Shown here: one piece after another, positions 56,991-64,000 of the stretch
How positions within the stretch are numbered: the first letter of the stretch is position 1
Layout of the letters: each line of letters begins with the position of its first letter
From: Sphingomonas sp. HMP9
GTDB taxonomy: Bacteria > Pseudomonadota > Alphaproteobacteria > Sphingomonadales > Sphingomonadaceae
NCBI RefSeq assembly: GCF_013374115.1
Contig: NZ_AP022673.1
Span: 2,074,501 to 2,138,500 of the forward strand
Reading direction: 5' to 3'
DNA: 64,000 nucleotides
The notes under the pieces: generated by a model
Database searches by the model: none
Told to the model about the DNA's origin: nothing
What the model saw: only the letters and a program-made list of their open reading frames with translations
Made by a program: the position numbers and the translations under genes

Positions 56991-57740
56991 ATGACGAAAG
57001 CACGAATCGACGTATCGCCGGAAATGATCGCCTTTATCGGCGACGGAAGTGTCCCGCCCGACGCTTGGCCTGAAGCCGCTATCGGTTTCAGCTACGTCCT
57101 CTCCCCTGCAATCTGTGCGTTCCACCTAGACGCCCAAGCCAGCGACGACCTCGCCGCGGCCGATATCGTGTTCGTCGTGACGCGTGAGGCCTGCATCCGC
57201 ACTTTCGGCATGCTGCCGGATGCCGATGGGACCTGGCACATGCCGAGCGAGATGCGGAGCATCGCGCTGGCGGTCCGTGATTGTCGACTGACCGGTCTGG
57301 CCGCGGCCACGTTGCGCGTCGCGAAAAGCATCGAACTCCTCTGCGTCACGTTCGAACAGCTTGGCGACGGCAGCCTGATCCCGGCCGACGGCTCCGGTGC
57401 GCTGACCGCCTCCGAGGCGCGCCGCATCGCTGCGGCACGCGACCTGATAGACAAGCGCTGGAACGAGAAGCTGACGCTGGAGACGATCTCACGCGCGTGC
57501 GGCATCAACCGCGCGCAACTGACGCGCGGGTTCCGGTCGATGTTCGCGATGAGCGTCGCCGATGCGATCTCCGATCGTAGGTTGGGCGGCGCGCGGCAGC
57601 TCTTGCTGGCCACCGACCTGCCGGTCTCGGCGATCGGCTACAAATGCGGCTATCTCAACAATGCGAGCTTCACGCGCGCATTCTCGCGCCGCTTCGGCCA
57701 GGCCCCGACCCAGCTGCGCAATTCACGGCTCGCAGCATGA
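56991..57740 (+). CDS. AraC-family transcriptional regulator
   Basis: A 249-residue regulator. The C-terminal 100 residues hold the two helix-turn-helix units: LTLETISRACGINRAQLTRG, then VSAIGYKCGYLNNASFTRAF with the family's FGQAPTQLR end. The N-terminal half is not a clear cupin and may bind the ligand or another protein. GGGAGCGAGAGGC precedes ATG 56991. It overlaps the FadR-type gene by ATGA, so two different regulators are coupled. It probably governs the adjacent transport genes. Confidence 0.9.
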   Translation: MTKARIDVSPEMIAFIGDGSVPPDAWPEAAIGFSYVLSPAICAFHLDAQASDDLAAADIVFVVTREACIRTFGMLPDADGTWHMPSEMRSIALAVRDCRLTGLAAATLRVAKSIELLCVTFEQLGDGSLIPADGSGALTASEARRIAAARDLIDKRWNEKLTLETISRACGINRAQLTRGFRSMFAMSVADAISDRRLGGARQLLLATDLPVSAIGYKCGYLNNASFTRAFSRRFGQAPTQLRNSRLAA

Positions 57741-58423
57741 GCGATTCGCTGGTCGACCAGGCCGTCCGCCGCGTCCGCGCGCACATCCGCGACCACGATC
57801 TCAAGGTCGGCGACACCCTGCCCGGCGAAGGCCATTTCGCCACCGAACTCAGCGTGAGCCGCGCGGTCATGCGCGAGGCCTTTGGCGCGCTCGCCGCGCT
57901 ACGCCTGATCGACGTCGGCAACGGCCGCAAGGCCAGGGTCGGCGCCATGGACGGTTCGGTGATGGCCGCATCGATCGACCACGCGGTCGCGACTGCCCAG
58001 GTGACGACCACCGAAGTCTGGGACGTCCGCCGCACGCTGGAACTGCGCACCGCCGCACTCGCCGCGGATCATCGCAGCGACGCCGATGCCAGGACGATCA
58101 CCGATCACGCGCGGCAAATGGCATTCCACGCGAACGATCTCGATCGGCTCATCGGCCATGACATCGCGTTCCATCAGGCGATTGCACGCGCTGGCGGCAA
58201 CGCGCTGTTCCACCAGATCGTCCGGTCGTTCGAACAGTTGATGCGGGTCGCCGTCCCGACCGCCTGGGATACGCGAGAGACCGAGATGCAACGCAGTACG
58301 GTGTTCCGCGTGCATGAAGACATTGCCGAAGCCATTGCGGACCGTGCCCCGAAGGCCGCCACCGAACTCATGGAGACGCATTTCGACAACTCGATCAGCG
58401 ACCTGTTCTCGCGAACGGCGTAA
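57737..58423 (+). CDS. FadR-subfamily GntR transcriptional regulator
   Basis: A 228-residue repressor-type regulator: winged helix at residues about 5-75 (VRAHIRDHDLKVGDTLPGEG, LSVSRAVMREAFGALAALRL), then an FCD domain with HDIAFHQAIARAGG and a C-terminal THFDNSISD helix that supplies metal or ligand contacts. FadR-type proteins commonly sense organic acids; LldR, which controls lactate genes, is a member. Its position behind a D-lactate-dehydrogenase-type enzyme makes it a candidate binder of the palindromes here. Confidence 0.9.
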   Translation: MSDSLVDQAVRRVRAHIRDHDLKVGDTLPGEGHFATELSVSRAVMREAFGALAALRLIDVGNGRKARVGAMDGSVMAASIDHAVATAQVTTTEVWDVRRTLELRTAALAADHRSDADARTITDHARQMAFHANDLDRLIGHDIAFHQAIARAGGNALFHQIVRSFEQLMRVAVPTAWDTRETEMQRSTVFRVHEDIAEAIADRAPKAATELMETHFDNSISDLFSRTA

Positions 58424-58462
58424 TGGAGCCGATCGCCGTTCGCCTGCGCGTGCGGCAGACGA

Positions 58463-59440
58463 TCAGGGTGCAGGCCTCTCCACCTGAGCCTCGGCGAGAT
58501 ACACGCCGAACAGTCCCTCGGGATCGGTCCATGCCGCCACTGGCGTCCACCCGCCCGATCGCAACAGGATCCGCGCATCTCGTGCGCCATATTTATGCGA
58601 GTTCTCGGTATGGATCGTCTCACCCACGACCATTTCGAACGACCGCCCGTCGACGGTAAACGCAACGTCCTGCACTGCCTCCAGATGCATCTCGATCCGC
58701 GCGCGATCGTCGTTCCACACCGCCTTGTGGCGAAACGCATCGATCGGGATATCGCCGCCCAGTTCGCGGTTGATCCGCTCGAGCAGATTGAGGTTGAACG
58801 CCGCCGTCACGCCCTGTGCGTCGTCATACGCCGGCACCAGCACGTCTTCGCCCTTGATCCGGTCCATCCCGATTAACAGCATCGCACCCACACCGAGCGA
58901 CGTGCGCATCGCACGCAGCAGGTCGACCGCCATCAACGGGATCATGTTGCCGATCGTCGACCCCGGAAAGAAGCCGAGCTTCGGAGTATCCGCGATCGTC
59001 TTCGGCAGGCTCAGCGGCCGCATGAAGTCCGCCTCGAACGGCAGCACGAGCAGATCGGGAAACTGATCGCCCAGCACCTTCGACGATTCACGCAGGAAAT
59101 CGCCCGAGATATCGATCGGCACATAAACCGACGGCGCGACGGCCTCGAGCAGGATCGGCGTCTTGGTCGACGACCCCGACCCGAACTCGACGACCGCACG
59201 ACCTTCGCCGGCAATCGTCGCCACCTCGGGACAGGCCGTCTCCAGGATCGCGCGCTCGGTCCGCGTCGGATAATATTCGGGGAGGTCCGTGATCTTCTCG
59301 AACAGTTCCGACCCGCGCCGATCGTAGAACCACCGCGCCGGGATCGCCCGCGGCCGCCGGGCAAGCCCATCCAACACGTCCGCACGGAACTGCGGATCGG
59401 CGAGCGTCTGCTGGCCGTCCTCGATCTCAGGCTTCAACAT
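58463..59440 (-). CDS. egtD: L-histidine N-alpha-methyltransferase
   Basis: Trimethylates histidine to hercynine, the first step of ergothioneine synthesis. The 325-residue protein has WFYDRRGSELFEKITDLPEYYPTRTE near residue 40 (the family hallmark, beginning at WFYD), the SAM loop EFGSGSSTKT near residue 83, and MIPLMAVDLLRAM. ATG 59440 overlaps the last base of the egtB stop. Hercynine is the substrate for EgtB, so the pair is coupled in product as well as in translation. Confidence 0.94.
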   Translation of the reverse strand: MLKPEIEDGQQTLADPQFRADVLDGLARRPRAIPARWFYDRRGSELFEKITDLPEYYPTRTERAILETACPEVATIAGEGRAVVEFGSGSSTKTPILLEAVAPSVYVPIDISGDFLRESSKVLGDQFPDLLVLPFEADFMRPLSLPKTIADTPKLGFFPGSTIGNMIPLMAVDLLRAMRTSLGVGAMLLIGMDRIKGEDVLVPAYDDAQGVTAAFNLNLLERINRELGGDIPIDAFRHKAVWNDDRARIEMHLEAVQDVAFTVDGRSFEMVVGETIHTENSHKYGARDARILLRSGGWTPVAAWTDPEGLFGVYLAEAQVERPAP

Positions 59441-60708
59441 CAGATATCTTTCGCGAGGCGCACGCCGGTGAACTGCCACCGTTGATGCGGATAAAAGAAA
59501 TTCCGGTAGCTCGCGCGCGCATGGCCGCGCGGCGTGGCACAGCTGCCGCCACGCAGGATGAACTGCGAACTCATGAACTTGCCATTATATTCGCCGACCG
59601 CGCCGGCCGCGGTCACGAACGCGGGATAGGGACGATATGCGCTGCCCGTCCATTCCCAAACGTCGCCGAAGAACGCCGGGCCATTCGCCGCAGGTCGCGG
59701 TTCGACGGGTCCAGCGACATCCATCTGGTTGCCACTCGTCGCGTCGTGCGCGGCCGCGGCCGCCTCCCATTCGAACTCGGTCGGCAACCGTGCGCCCGCC
59801 CAGCTCGCATAGGCATCCGCCTCGAAGAAGCTGACATGCGTCACCGGCGCGGCGGGATCGATCGCGCGCCGACCGTCGAGCCCGAACCGCGTCCAGCCTG
59901 CCTCGCCTTGCTCCCAATAGAGCGGCGCGGCGATGCCTTCCGCCTTCACCCAGGCCCAGCCGTCCGCCAGCCAATGGCGCGCCTCTGTGTATCCGCCATC
60001 GGCAATGAACGCCGCCCATTCGCCGTTCGTCACGGTCCGATCCGCGATCGCATGCGGCGCCAGCAGCGCCTTGTGCCGCGGCCCTTCGCAATCGAATGCG
60101 AAGCCGTCGCCGTCATGCCCGACTTCGACGATCCCGCCGTCGTGCTCGACCCAGCCGATCGGGCCCGGCATTTCGACCGGCACCTTGCGCGGCGCCGACC
60201 ACATCGCTGGCTCGAGCGGGTTCTCCGAAAACATGTGGAGGATGTCGGTCACCAGCAATTCCTGGTGCTGCTCCTCGTGATGACAGCCAAGCGCCACCAA
60301 CGCCTGCGCGCCCGTCGACAATCCCGGCAGCGCGTCGAGCAGCGCGGCATCGACATGCGCCCGATACGCCCGGACCTCGTCGAGCGACGGCCGGGTCACC
60401 ATTCCGCGCCGGTCGCGCGCATGACGCCGCCCTTCGGCTTCGTAATAGCTGTTGAACAGGAACGGGAACCGCTCGTCGTGCAGCGCATAGCCGGGGACGT
60501 GATCGCGCAACACGAACGTCTCGAAGAACCACGTCGTATGCGCCAGATGCCACTTGGTCGGCGACGCGTCGTCCATCGACTGCACCGTCGCATCCGCATC
60601 CGACAGGGGTGCCGCAAGAGCGAGCGTCAGCGCGCGAACCGCAGCGAAACGGGTACTCACATCCGACGGATGAGGAACGGTGAGATCTGGACGAACAGGC
60701 TGCGGCAT
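59440..60708 (-). CDS. egtB: Hercynine oxygenase (ergothioneine sulfoxide synthase)
   Basis: Non-heme iron enzyme joining hercynine to a thiol substrate. The 422-residue protein has an N-terminal DinB-like domain ([16 protein letters not shown]) with the iron-ligand triad His in HLAHTTW and HHEEQHQE near residues 140-147, and a C-terminal FGE-sulfatase/formylglycine-type domain ([32 protein letters not shown]). Start is ATG 60708. The thiol donor (cysteine or gamma-glutamylcysteine) is not decided by these motifs. egtC and egtE are not adjacent. Confidence 0.94.
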   Translation of the reverse strand: MPQPVRPDLTVPHPSDVSTRFAAVRALTLALAAPLSDADATVQSMDDASPTKWHLAHTTWFFETFVLRDHVPGYALHDERFPFLFNSYYEAEGRRHARDRRGMVTRPSLDEVRAYRAHVDAALLDALPGLSTGAQALVALGCHHEEQHQELLVTDILHMFSENPLEPAMWSAPRKVPVEMPGPIGWVEHDGGIVEVGHDGDGFAFDCEGPRHKALLAPHAIADRTVTNGEWAAFIADGGYTEARHWLADGWAWVKAEGIAAPLYWEQGEAGWTRFGLDGRRAIDPAAPVTHVSFFEADAYASWAGARLPTEFEWEAAAAAHDATSGNQMDVAGPVEPRPAANGPAFFGDVWEWTGSAYRPYPAFVTAAGAVGEYNGKFMSSQFILRGGSCATPRGHARASYRNFFYPHQRWQFTGVRLAKDI

Positions 60709-60756
60709 CGGTCTTCCTTCAATGCGTCGCCCAGTACCGCAACGCGCGAACGCCGA

Positions 60757-61341
60757 TCACGCCTGCGCGCGCGTAGCCCCCGGTTGCCATAGAACGTCGC
60801 CGGCCCCGTTTTGGTTCACCGCGCGCGATGCCACGAACAGGAAATCGGATAACCGATTAACATACGCTAATGCCGCGGGATTCAGCGGCATATCATGCGT
60901 TGCCGCAACGGCGGACCGCTCCGCGCGTCGCGAAATCGCCCGCGCCAGATGCAGTGCTGCGGCTTGTGGCGACCCACCCGGCAGGATGAAGCTGCGCAGC
61001 GGCGCGAGGTGGACGTTCATCGCGTCGATTTCGCGCTCAAGCCGCTCGACCTGCGCCGGTACGATCCGCAACACCATCTCCGACGGTGCGAACCCGTCAT
61101 CGCCCGCAGGCGTCGCAAGGTCGGCACCGAGGTCGAACAGGTCGTTCTGGATCCGCTCCAGCGCCGCGGCCAGCGGATCGCCGCCAAGCGCCACGACCGC
61201 CACGCCGATCGCGGAGTTCGCCTCGTCGACATCACCGATCGCCTGCATCAGCGCACTGGCCTTCGACACGCGCGACCCGTCAACGAGCCCCGTCGTTCCG
61301 TCGTCACCCGTCCGCGTATAGATCTTGTTGAGTTTGACCAT
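60757..61341 (-). CDS. PduO-type ATP:cob(I)alamin adenosyltransferase
   Basis: A 194-residue helical-bundle enzyme that makes adenosylcobalamin from cob(I)alamin and ATP. The signature NKIYTRTGDDGTTGLVDG at the N-terminus is the ATP site; DEANSAIG and RAISRRAERSAVA near the C-terminus are further family segments. QueG in this window is a cobalamin-dependent enzyme, though it does not need the adenosyl form. The gene heads a minus-strand group that does not continue past it in the upstream direction. Confidence 0.92.
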   Translation of the reverse strand: MVKLNKIYTRTGDDGTTGLVDGSRVSKASALMQAIGDVDEANSAIGVAVVALGGDPLAAALERIQNDLFDLGADLATPAGDDGFAPSEMVLRIVPAQVERLEREIDAMNVHLAPLRSFILPGGSPQAAALHLARAISRRAERSAVAATHDMPLNPAALAYVNRLSDFLFVASRAVNQNGAGDVLWQPGATRAQA

Positions 61342-61440
61342 TTTTATGCACTAATACCCAAAACCGTCATATGACGAACGTCAGGATGACGGGCGCGTAT
61401 GAACTGCAGAAGCGACAAAGATTGAGGGGCAGCCTCTGTT

Positions 61441-61671
61441 CTAGTTCCGCCCAGCCGCGAACAGGATCACCACGACGATCAGGATCGCCAGCGCCTGGAA
61501 GAAGATCCGCTGCTGCATCATCCGATTCGATTTCAGTGACGCCGCGCTCGGGCCGTTCCCGTCGCGCACCTGCGCCGTACCCTCCTGCAGGAACGACACG
61601 ACGCCCCGCACCAAAGCCACGACGGTCGCGATCATCGCCGCGATCAGGAGGATGACGAGGAATGTGTTCAT
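61441..61671 (-). CDS. Twin-helix small membrane protein (HIG1-like)
   Basis: A 76-residue protein with two hydrophobic helices, LVILLIAAMIATVVALVRGV and FFQALAILIVVVILFAAG, joined by a short polar loop with SNRMMQQRI. The layout and the SNRMMQQR motif match the HIG1-domain twin-helix proteins common in alphaproteobacteria. ATG 61671 gives this length. The only other clear member of its group here is the neighbouring cobalamin enzyme on the same strand, 100 bp downstream. Function is unknown. Confidence 0.8.
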   Translation of the reverse strand: MNTFLVILLIAAMIATVVALVRGVVSFLQEGTAQVRDGNGPSAASLKSNRMMQQRIFFQALAILIVVVILFAAGRN

Positions 61672-61754
61672 GACCCGAATGTAAGCGCGCGAAGGCGGGG
61701 TAGCAATGGCATGGATAGTGTTGCGGACGTCCGCATGATGCGCGCAAATGCTGC

Positions 61755-62105
61755 ATGTTATACTTGACGCTGAAAGCCCTGATCTCGGGCATACTGATCG
61801 CCGCCGCCTCGGAGATCGCCAGCCGCTATCCCGGTTTCGGGGCGCTTGTCGCCTCGCTGCCGCTCGTGTCCGTGCTCGGCATGATCTGGCTCTGGCGTGA
61901 CAAGCCCGATCCCCGAACGATGGCCGCGCACGCCGGCGCGACCTTCTGGTACGTGCTGCCGTCGCTGCCGATGTTCCTGCTGATCCCCGCGATGCTCCGC
62001 CACGGCGCACCATTCTGGGTATCGCTGGTGGCCGGCTGCCTACTGACGATCGTGCTGTACGCAGCGATGACCTGGGCCGCACCGAGGCTGGGGATCGAGC
62101 TCTAG
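61755..62105 (+). CDS. DUF3147-like small membrane protein
   Basis: A 116-residue protein with four predicted membrane helices (ALISGILIAAASEIA, ALVASLPLVSVLGMIWL, FWYVLPSLPMFLLIPAML, FWVSLVAGCLLTIVLYAAM). It resembles DUF3147 proteins, a small family of unknown function. It is divergent from the HIG1-like gene, with 83 bp between starts. No ribosome site stands out before ATG 61755. Confidence 0.75.
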   Translation: MLYLTLKALISGILIAAASEIASRYPGFGALVASLPLVSVLGMIWLWRDKPDPRTMAAHAGATFWYVLPSLPMFLLIPAMLRHGAPFWVSLVAGCLLTIVLYAAMTWAAPRLGIEL

Positions 62106-62147
62106 CAGCGACACGCTCGTTAAAGGCCCTTACCCAAGACGATACCT

Positions 62148-62250
62148 CCACCCCGGCGAAGGCCGGGGCCCAGTTGGAAAGGCCCCAGTAACGGAACGCA
62201 GTGCTCAGTTGGCACCGTCCCCCAACTGGGCCCCGGCCTCCGCCGGGGTA
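62148..62250. repeat. Inverted-repeat element, CACCCCGGCGG type
   Basis: Ends CCACCCCGGCGAAGGCCGGG and CCGGCCTCCGCCGGGGTAG mirror one another, enclosing GGCCCAGTTGG and its complement. Same family as 9498-9605. It lies between the convergent DUF3147-like gene and gluQ. Confidence 0.87.
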
Positions 62251-62304
62251 GTTGCACCAATAAGCCACCGCACCTTCCCCCCCGCACCCCCGCCGCGGGC
62301 TTGG

Positions 62305-63150
62305 TCATCCCCCGCCAGCGCGCACCCGCGCCGCCAGCGCCGCCCCGTCCTCCCCCGCCGCGCGCATCTCCGCCAACGACCGCGCACCATCGCGCTTAGC
62401 GAGCCGCCGCCCCGCCGAATCCATCACCAGCGGATGATGGTGATACGCCGGCACCGGCAATCCCAGCAGCGCCTGCAACACCCGGTGGACATGCGTCGCC
62501 GCAAACAGGTCCACCCCGCGCACCACGTCCGTCACGCCCTGCGCGGCATCGTCGAGCGTTACCGCAAGATGGTAGCTCGCCGGTGCATCCTTGCGTGCCA
62601 GCACGACGTCGCCCTGCGCCAGCGGATCGGCGACGACCGTCCCGGCGGTAGAATCATGCCACGTCAGCGCCCCGACCTCTGCCCCCACCTGTGCCAGCGC
62701 CTTCGCCATATCCAGCCGCCAGCAGCACGGCCCGGTGCGCGCCGCAATCTCCGCGTCGGACAGCTCGCGGCAGATCCCCGGATAGGCCGGCCCGACCGCC
62801 CCCTGCGGTGCGGACGCACTCGCCGCGATCTCCGCCCGCGTACAGAAACACGGATAGACCAGCGCGCGCGCCTTCAGCCCTTCCAGCGCCGCATCATAGG
62901 TCGCCAGCCGGTCGGACTGGACCATCAGCGAGTCCCACCGCAGCCCGAGCCACGTCAGATCCTCGAAAATCCCGTCGACGAATTCGGGCCGACTCCGCGT
63001 CCCGTCGATATCCTCGATCCGCAACACGAACCGCCTGCCGCGCGCGCGCGCGAAGTCGTGCGCACGGACGGCCGACACCGCATGCCCCAGATGCAGCCGC
63101 CCCGTCGGGCTCGGCGCGAACCGCGTTACGACCGGTCCGTCGCTCACCAC
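62305..63150 (-). CDS. gluQ: Glutamyl-Q tRNA(Asp) synthetase
   Basis: Truncated glutamyl-tRNA-synthetase-like enzyme that adds glutamate to the queuosine base of tRNA(Asp). The 281-residue protein ends before the anticodon-binding part of GluRS, the expected size. TRFAPSPTGRLHLGH is the HIGH-type signature near residues 9-23, the zinc site is in CFCTRAEI and YPGICRELSD, and LAKRDGARSL is a KMSKS-like motif near residue 254. Start is GTG 63150 or GTG 63147. It complements queG. Confidence 0.93.
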   Translation of the reverse strand: MVSDGPVVTRFAPSPTGRLHLGHAVSAVRAHDFARARGRRFVLRIEDIDGTRSRPEFVDGIFEDLTWLGLRWDSLMVQSDRLATYDAALEGLKARALVYPCFCTRAEIAASASAPQGAVGPAYPGICRELSDAEIAARTGPCCWRLDMAKALAQVGAEVGALTWHDSTAGTVVADPLAQGDVVLARKDAPASYHLAVTLDDAAQGVTDVVRGVDLFAATHVHRVLQALLGLPVPAYHHHPLVMDSAGRRLAKRDGARSLAEMRAAGEDGAALAARVRAGGG

Positions 63151-63239
63151 GCTTGACCGACCGCTGTTCGTCGTGCTGTCATGGCGGTGTCATCGCTATC
63201 GTCCATAGGGCGCTCTGCGAAGCCTGAGTGGGAGGAGCC

Positions 63240-63806
63240 GTGTTTCACCCCGATCTGATGCGTCATCCGGATGGTTGTCCGGCGCTCGTGCTGAATGCCG
63301 ATTATACGCCGCTTTCCTATTATCCGCTCAGCGTCTGGCCGTGGCAAACCGCGGTCAAGGCTGTCTTTCTCGATCGTGTCGACATCGTCGCCACCTATGA
63401 ACGCGAAGTGCGCAGCGCCAATTTCGCGTTGAAATTGCCGTCGGTGATCGCGCTCAAGCAGTTCGTCCGACCGTCGCAATTTCCCGCCTTCACCCGCTTC
63501 AACTTGTTCCTGCGCGACAAGTTCACCTGCCAATATTGCGGCAAGCTGCGCGATCTTACCTTCGACCATGTCATCCCCCGCGCGCAAGGCGGTCGTACCA
63601 CGTGGGAGAACGTCGTCACCGCCTGCTCGCCCTGCAACCTGAAAAAGGGCGGGCGCACGCCGAAACAGGCGGCGATGCCGCTCCATATCGAGGCGATACG
63701 CCCGACCAACTGGCATCTCCAGGAACACGGCCGCAGCTTCCCACCCAACTACCTGCACGACACATGGCACGACTGGTTGTATTGGGACGTCGAGCTCGAG
63801 GCCTGA
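63240..63806 (+). CDS. HNH endonuclease-fold protein
   Basis: A 188-residue protein of the conserved alphaproteobacterial HNH group. The zinc-bound HNH motif is CQYCGKLRDLTFDHVIPRAQ, then the second Cys pair in ACSPCNLKKGG. The N-terminal 95 residues (ALVLNADYTPLSYYPLSVWP) are typical of this group. GTG 63240 follows GGAGG closely; the frame is open upstream. No mobile or restriction-modification gene is adjacent. Its cellular role is unknown, and the family call is firm. Confidence 0.88.
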   Translation: MFHPDLMRHPDGCPALVLNADYTPLSYYPLSVWPWQTAVKAVFLDRVDIVATYEREVRSANFALKLPSVIALKQFVRPSQFPAFTRFNLFLRDKFTCQYCGKLRDLTFDHVIPRAQGGRTTWENVVTACSPCNLKKGGRTPKQAAMPLHIEAIRPTNWHLQEHGRSFPPNYLHDTWHDWLYWDVELEA

Positions 63807-63831
63807 CGGCGTCGACACGACGGGAGATTTT

Positions 63832-64000
63832 ATGCAGGTCAAACTGGTAGCGGCGCTCGCCGCAACGGGAATTCTGGTGTCCGCGTGTGGCAACAAGGAC
63901 GAGCAGCGTGCGCAGGCCGACGCCAACGCGGTCGGCTTCGTGCCCCCCTCGGTAACCTCGCGGCTCGACTTCGGTGCGAGCATGGAGCGTCGTTTCCGTA
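63832..64000 (+). CDS. Predicted lipoprotein (5' part only)
   Basis: Open from ATG 63832 to the window edge, 56 codons. The signal peptide MQVKLVAALAATGILVSAC has a lipobox VSAC with the Cys at residue 19. The mature part begins GNKDEQRAQADANAVGF and is not recognised. CGGGAGA lies about 7 bases before the start. A role cannot be assigned from so short a piece. Confidence 0.72.
   Translation, partial: MQVKLVAALAATGILVSACGNKDEQRAQADANAVGFVPPSVTSRLDFGASMERRFR

Noticed and set aside
63240..63806. Homing endonuclease, restriction enzyme or defence gene
   Set aside because: The HNH protein matches the housekeeping-like alphaproteobacterial group; no methylase, intron, toxin or mobile gene is adjacent.

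Overview
The window looks like the chromosome of a Sphingomonas-type alphaproteobacterium (Sphingomonadaceae). The evidence is strongly G+C-rich coding sequence, an alphaproteobacterial SspB with a C-terminal ClpX-binding tail, a CYP153-like P450, a glycogen operon with pgm, a TonB-dependent receptor of the sphingomonad kind, and dense short inverted-repeat elements between genes. Most of the window is ordinary core or semi-core chromosome. I see no prophage, integrase, insertion sequence, CRISPR array, rRNA operon or recognisable defence island.

Layout. 1-2060 (minus): fumC, cut by the window edge, and sspB. 2132-6481 (plus): histidine cluster hisB-yciI-hisH-hisA-hisF-small membrane protein-hisE, then a HIT protein, with a 219-bp palindrome between hisA and hisF. 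6594-12966: amino-acid permease, adenosine-kinase-like PfkB kinase, CysZ/EI24-like membrane protein, lipoprotein, PAP2 enzyme, queG. 13011-17105: ABC-2 exporter pair, CYP153-like P450, exported MsrB. 17490-24840: CHAP protein, M1 aminopeptidase, GPH sugar transporter, two divergent SDRs, and an exported-protein gene broken by two single-base shifts. 24921-34210: malic enzyme with a phosphotransacetylase domain, mutS, His-rich zinc-type exporter, glycine-zipper protein, mntH, AlkA-type glycosylase, [2Fe-2S] ferredoxin. 34372-45570: rlmB-type methyltransferase, tRNA-Tyr, glgP-glgB-glgC-glgA-pgm, CitE-like lyase. 45765-47770: FadR-type regulator and uxuA, convergent. 47993-49525: coiled-coil lipoprotein, YkuD-type protein, Rap1a/Tai-like protein. 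49650-58423: a possible catabolic and uptake locus (carboxylesterase, SDR, TonB receptor, D-lactate-dehydrogenase-type flavoenzyme, MFS carrier, AraC and FadR regulators). 58463-60708: egtB-egtD for ergothioneine. 60757-64000: cobalamin adenosyltransferase, small membrane proteins, gluQ, HNH protein, and a lipoprotein cut by the edge.

How genes work together. Many pairs overlap by ATGA or GTGA, implying translational coupling (his, glg, ABC, LDH-MFS, AraC-FadR). Histidine and glycogen genes form complete or near-complete pathway blocks. queG and gluQ both belong to queuosine modification of tRNA, though far apart.

The best candidate for something undescribed is the 49650-58423 locus. A 15-bp palindrome close to ACCTNTCNGANAGGT occurs as a pair upstream of the TonB receptor and as another pair upstream of the AraC-FadR genes, with a weak copy upstream of the esterase. 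This suggests one regulon built around an imported ester or 2-hydroxy acid; the substrate is not known. A second theme is the intergenic elements: at least fifteen double-hairpin repeats of different stem sequence but one shared architecture.
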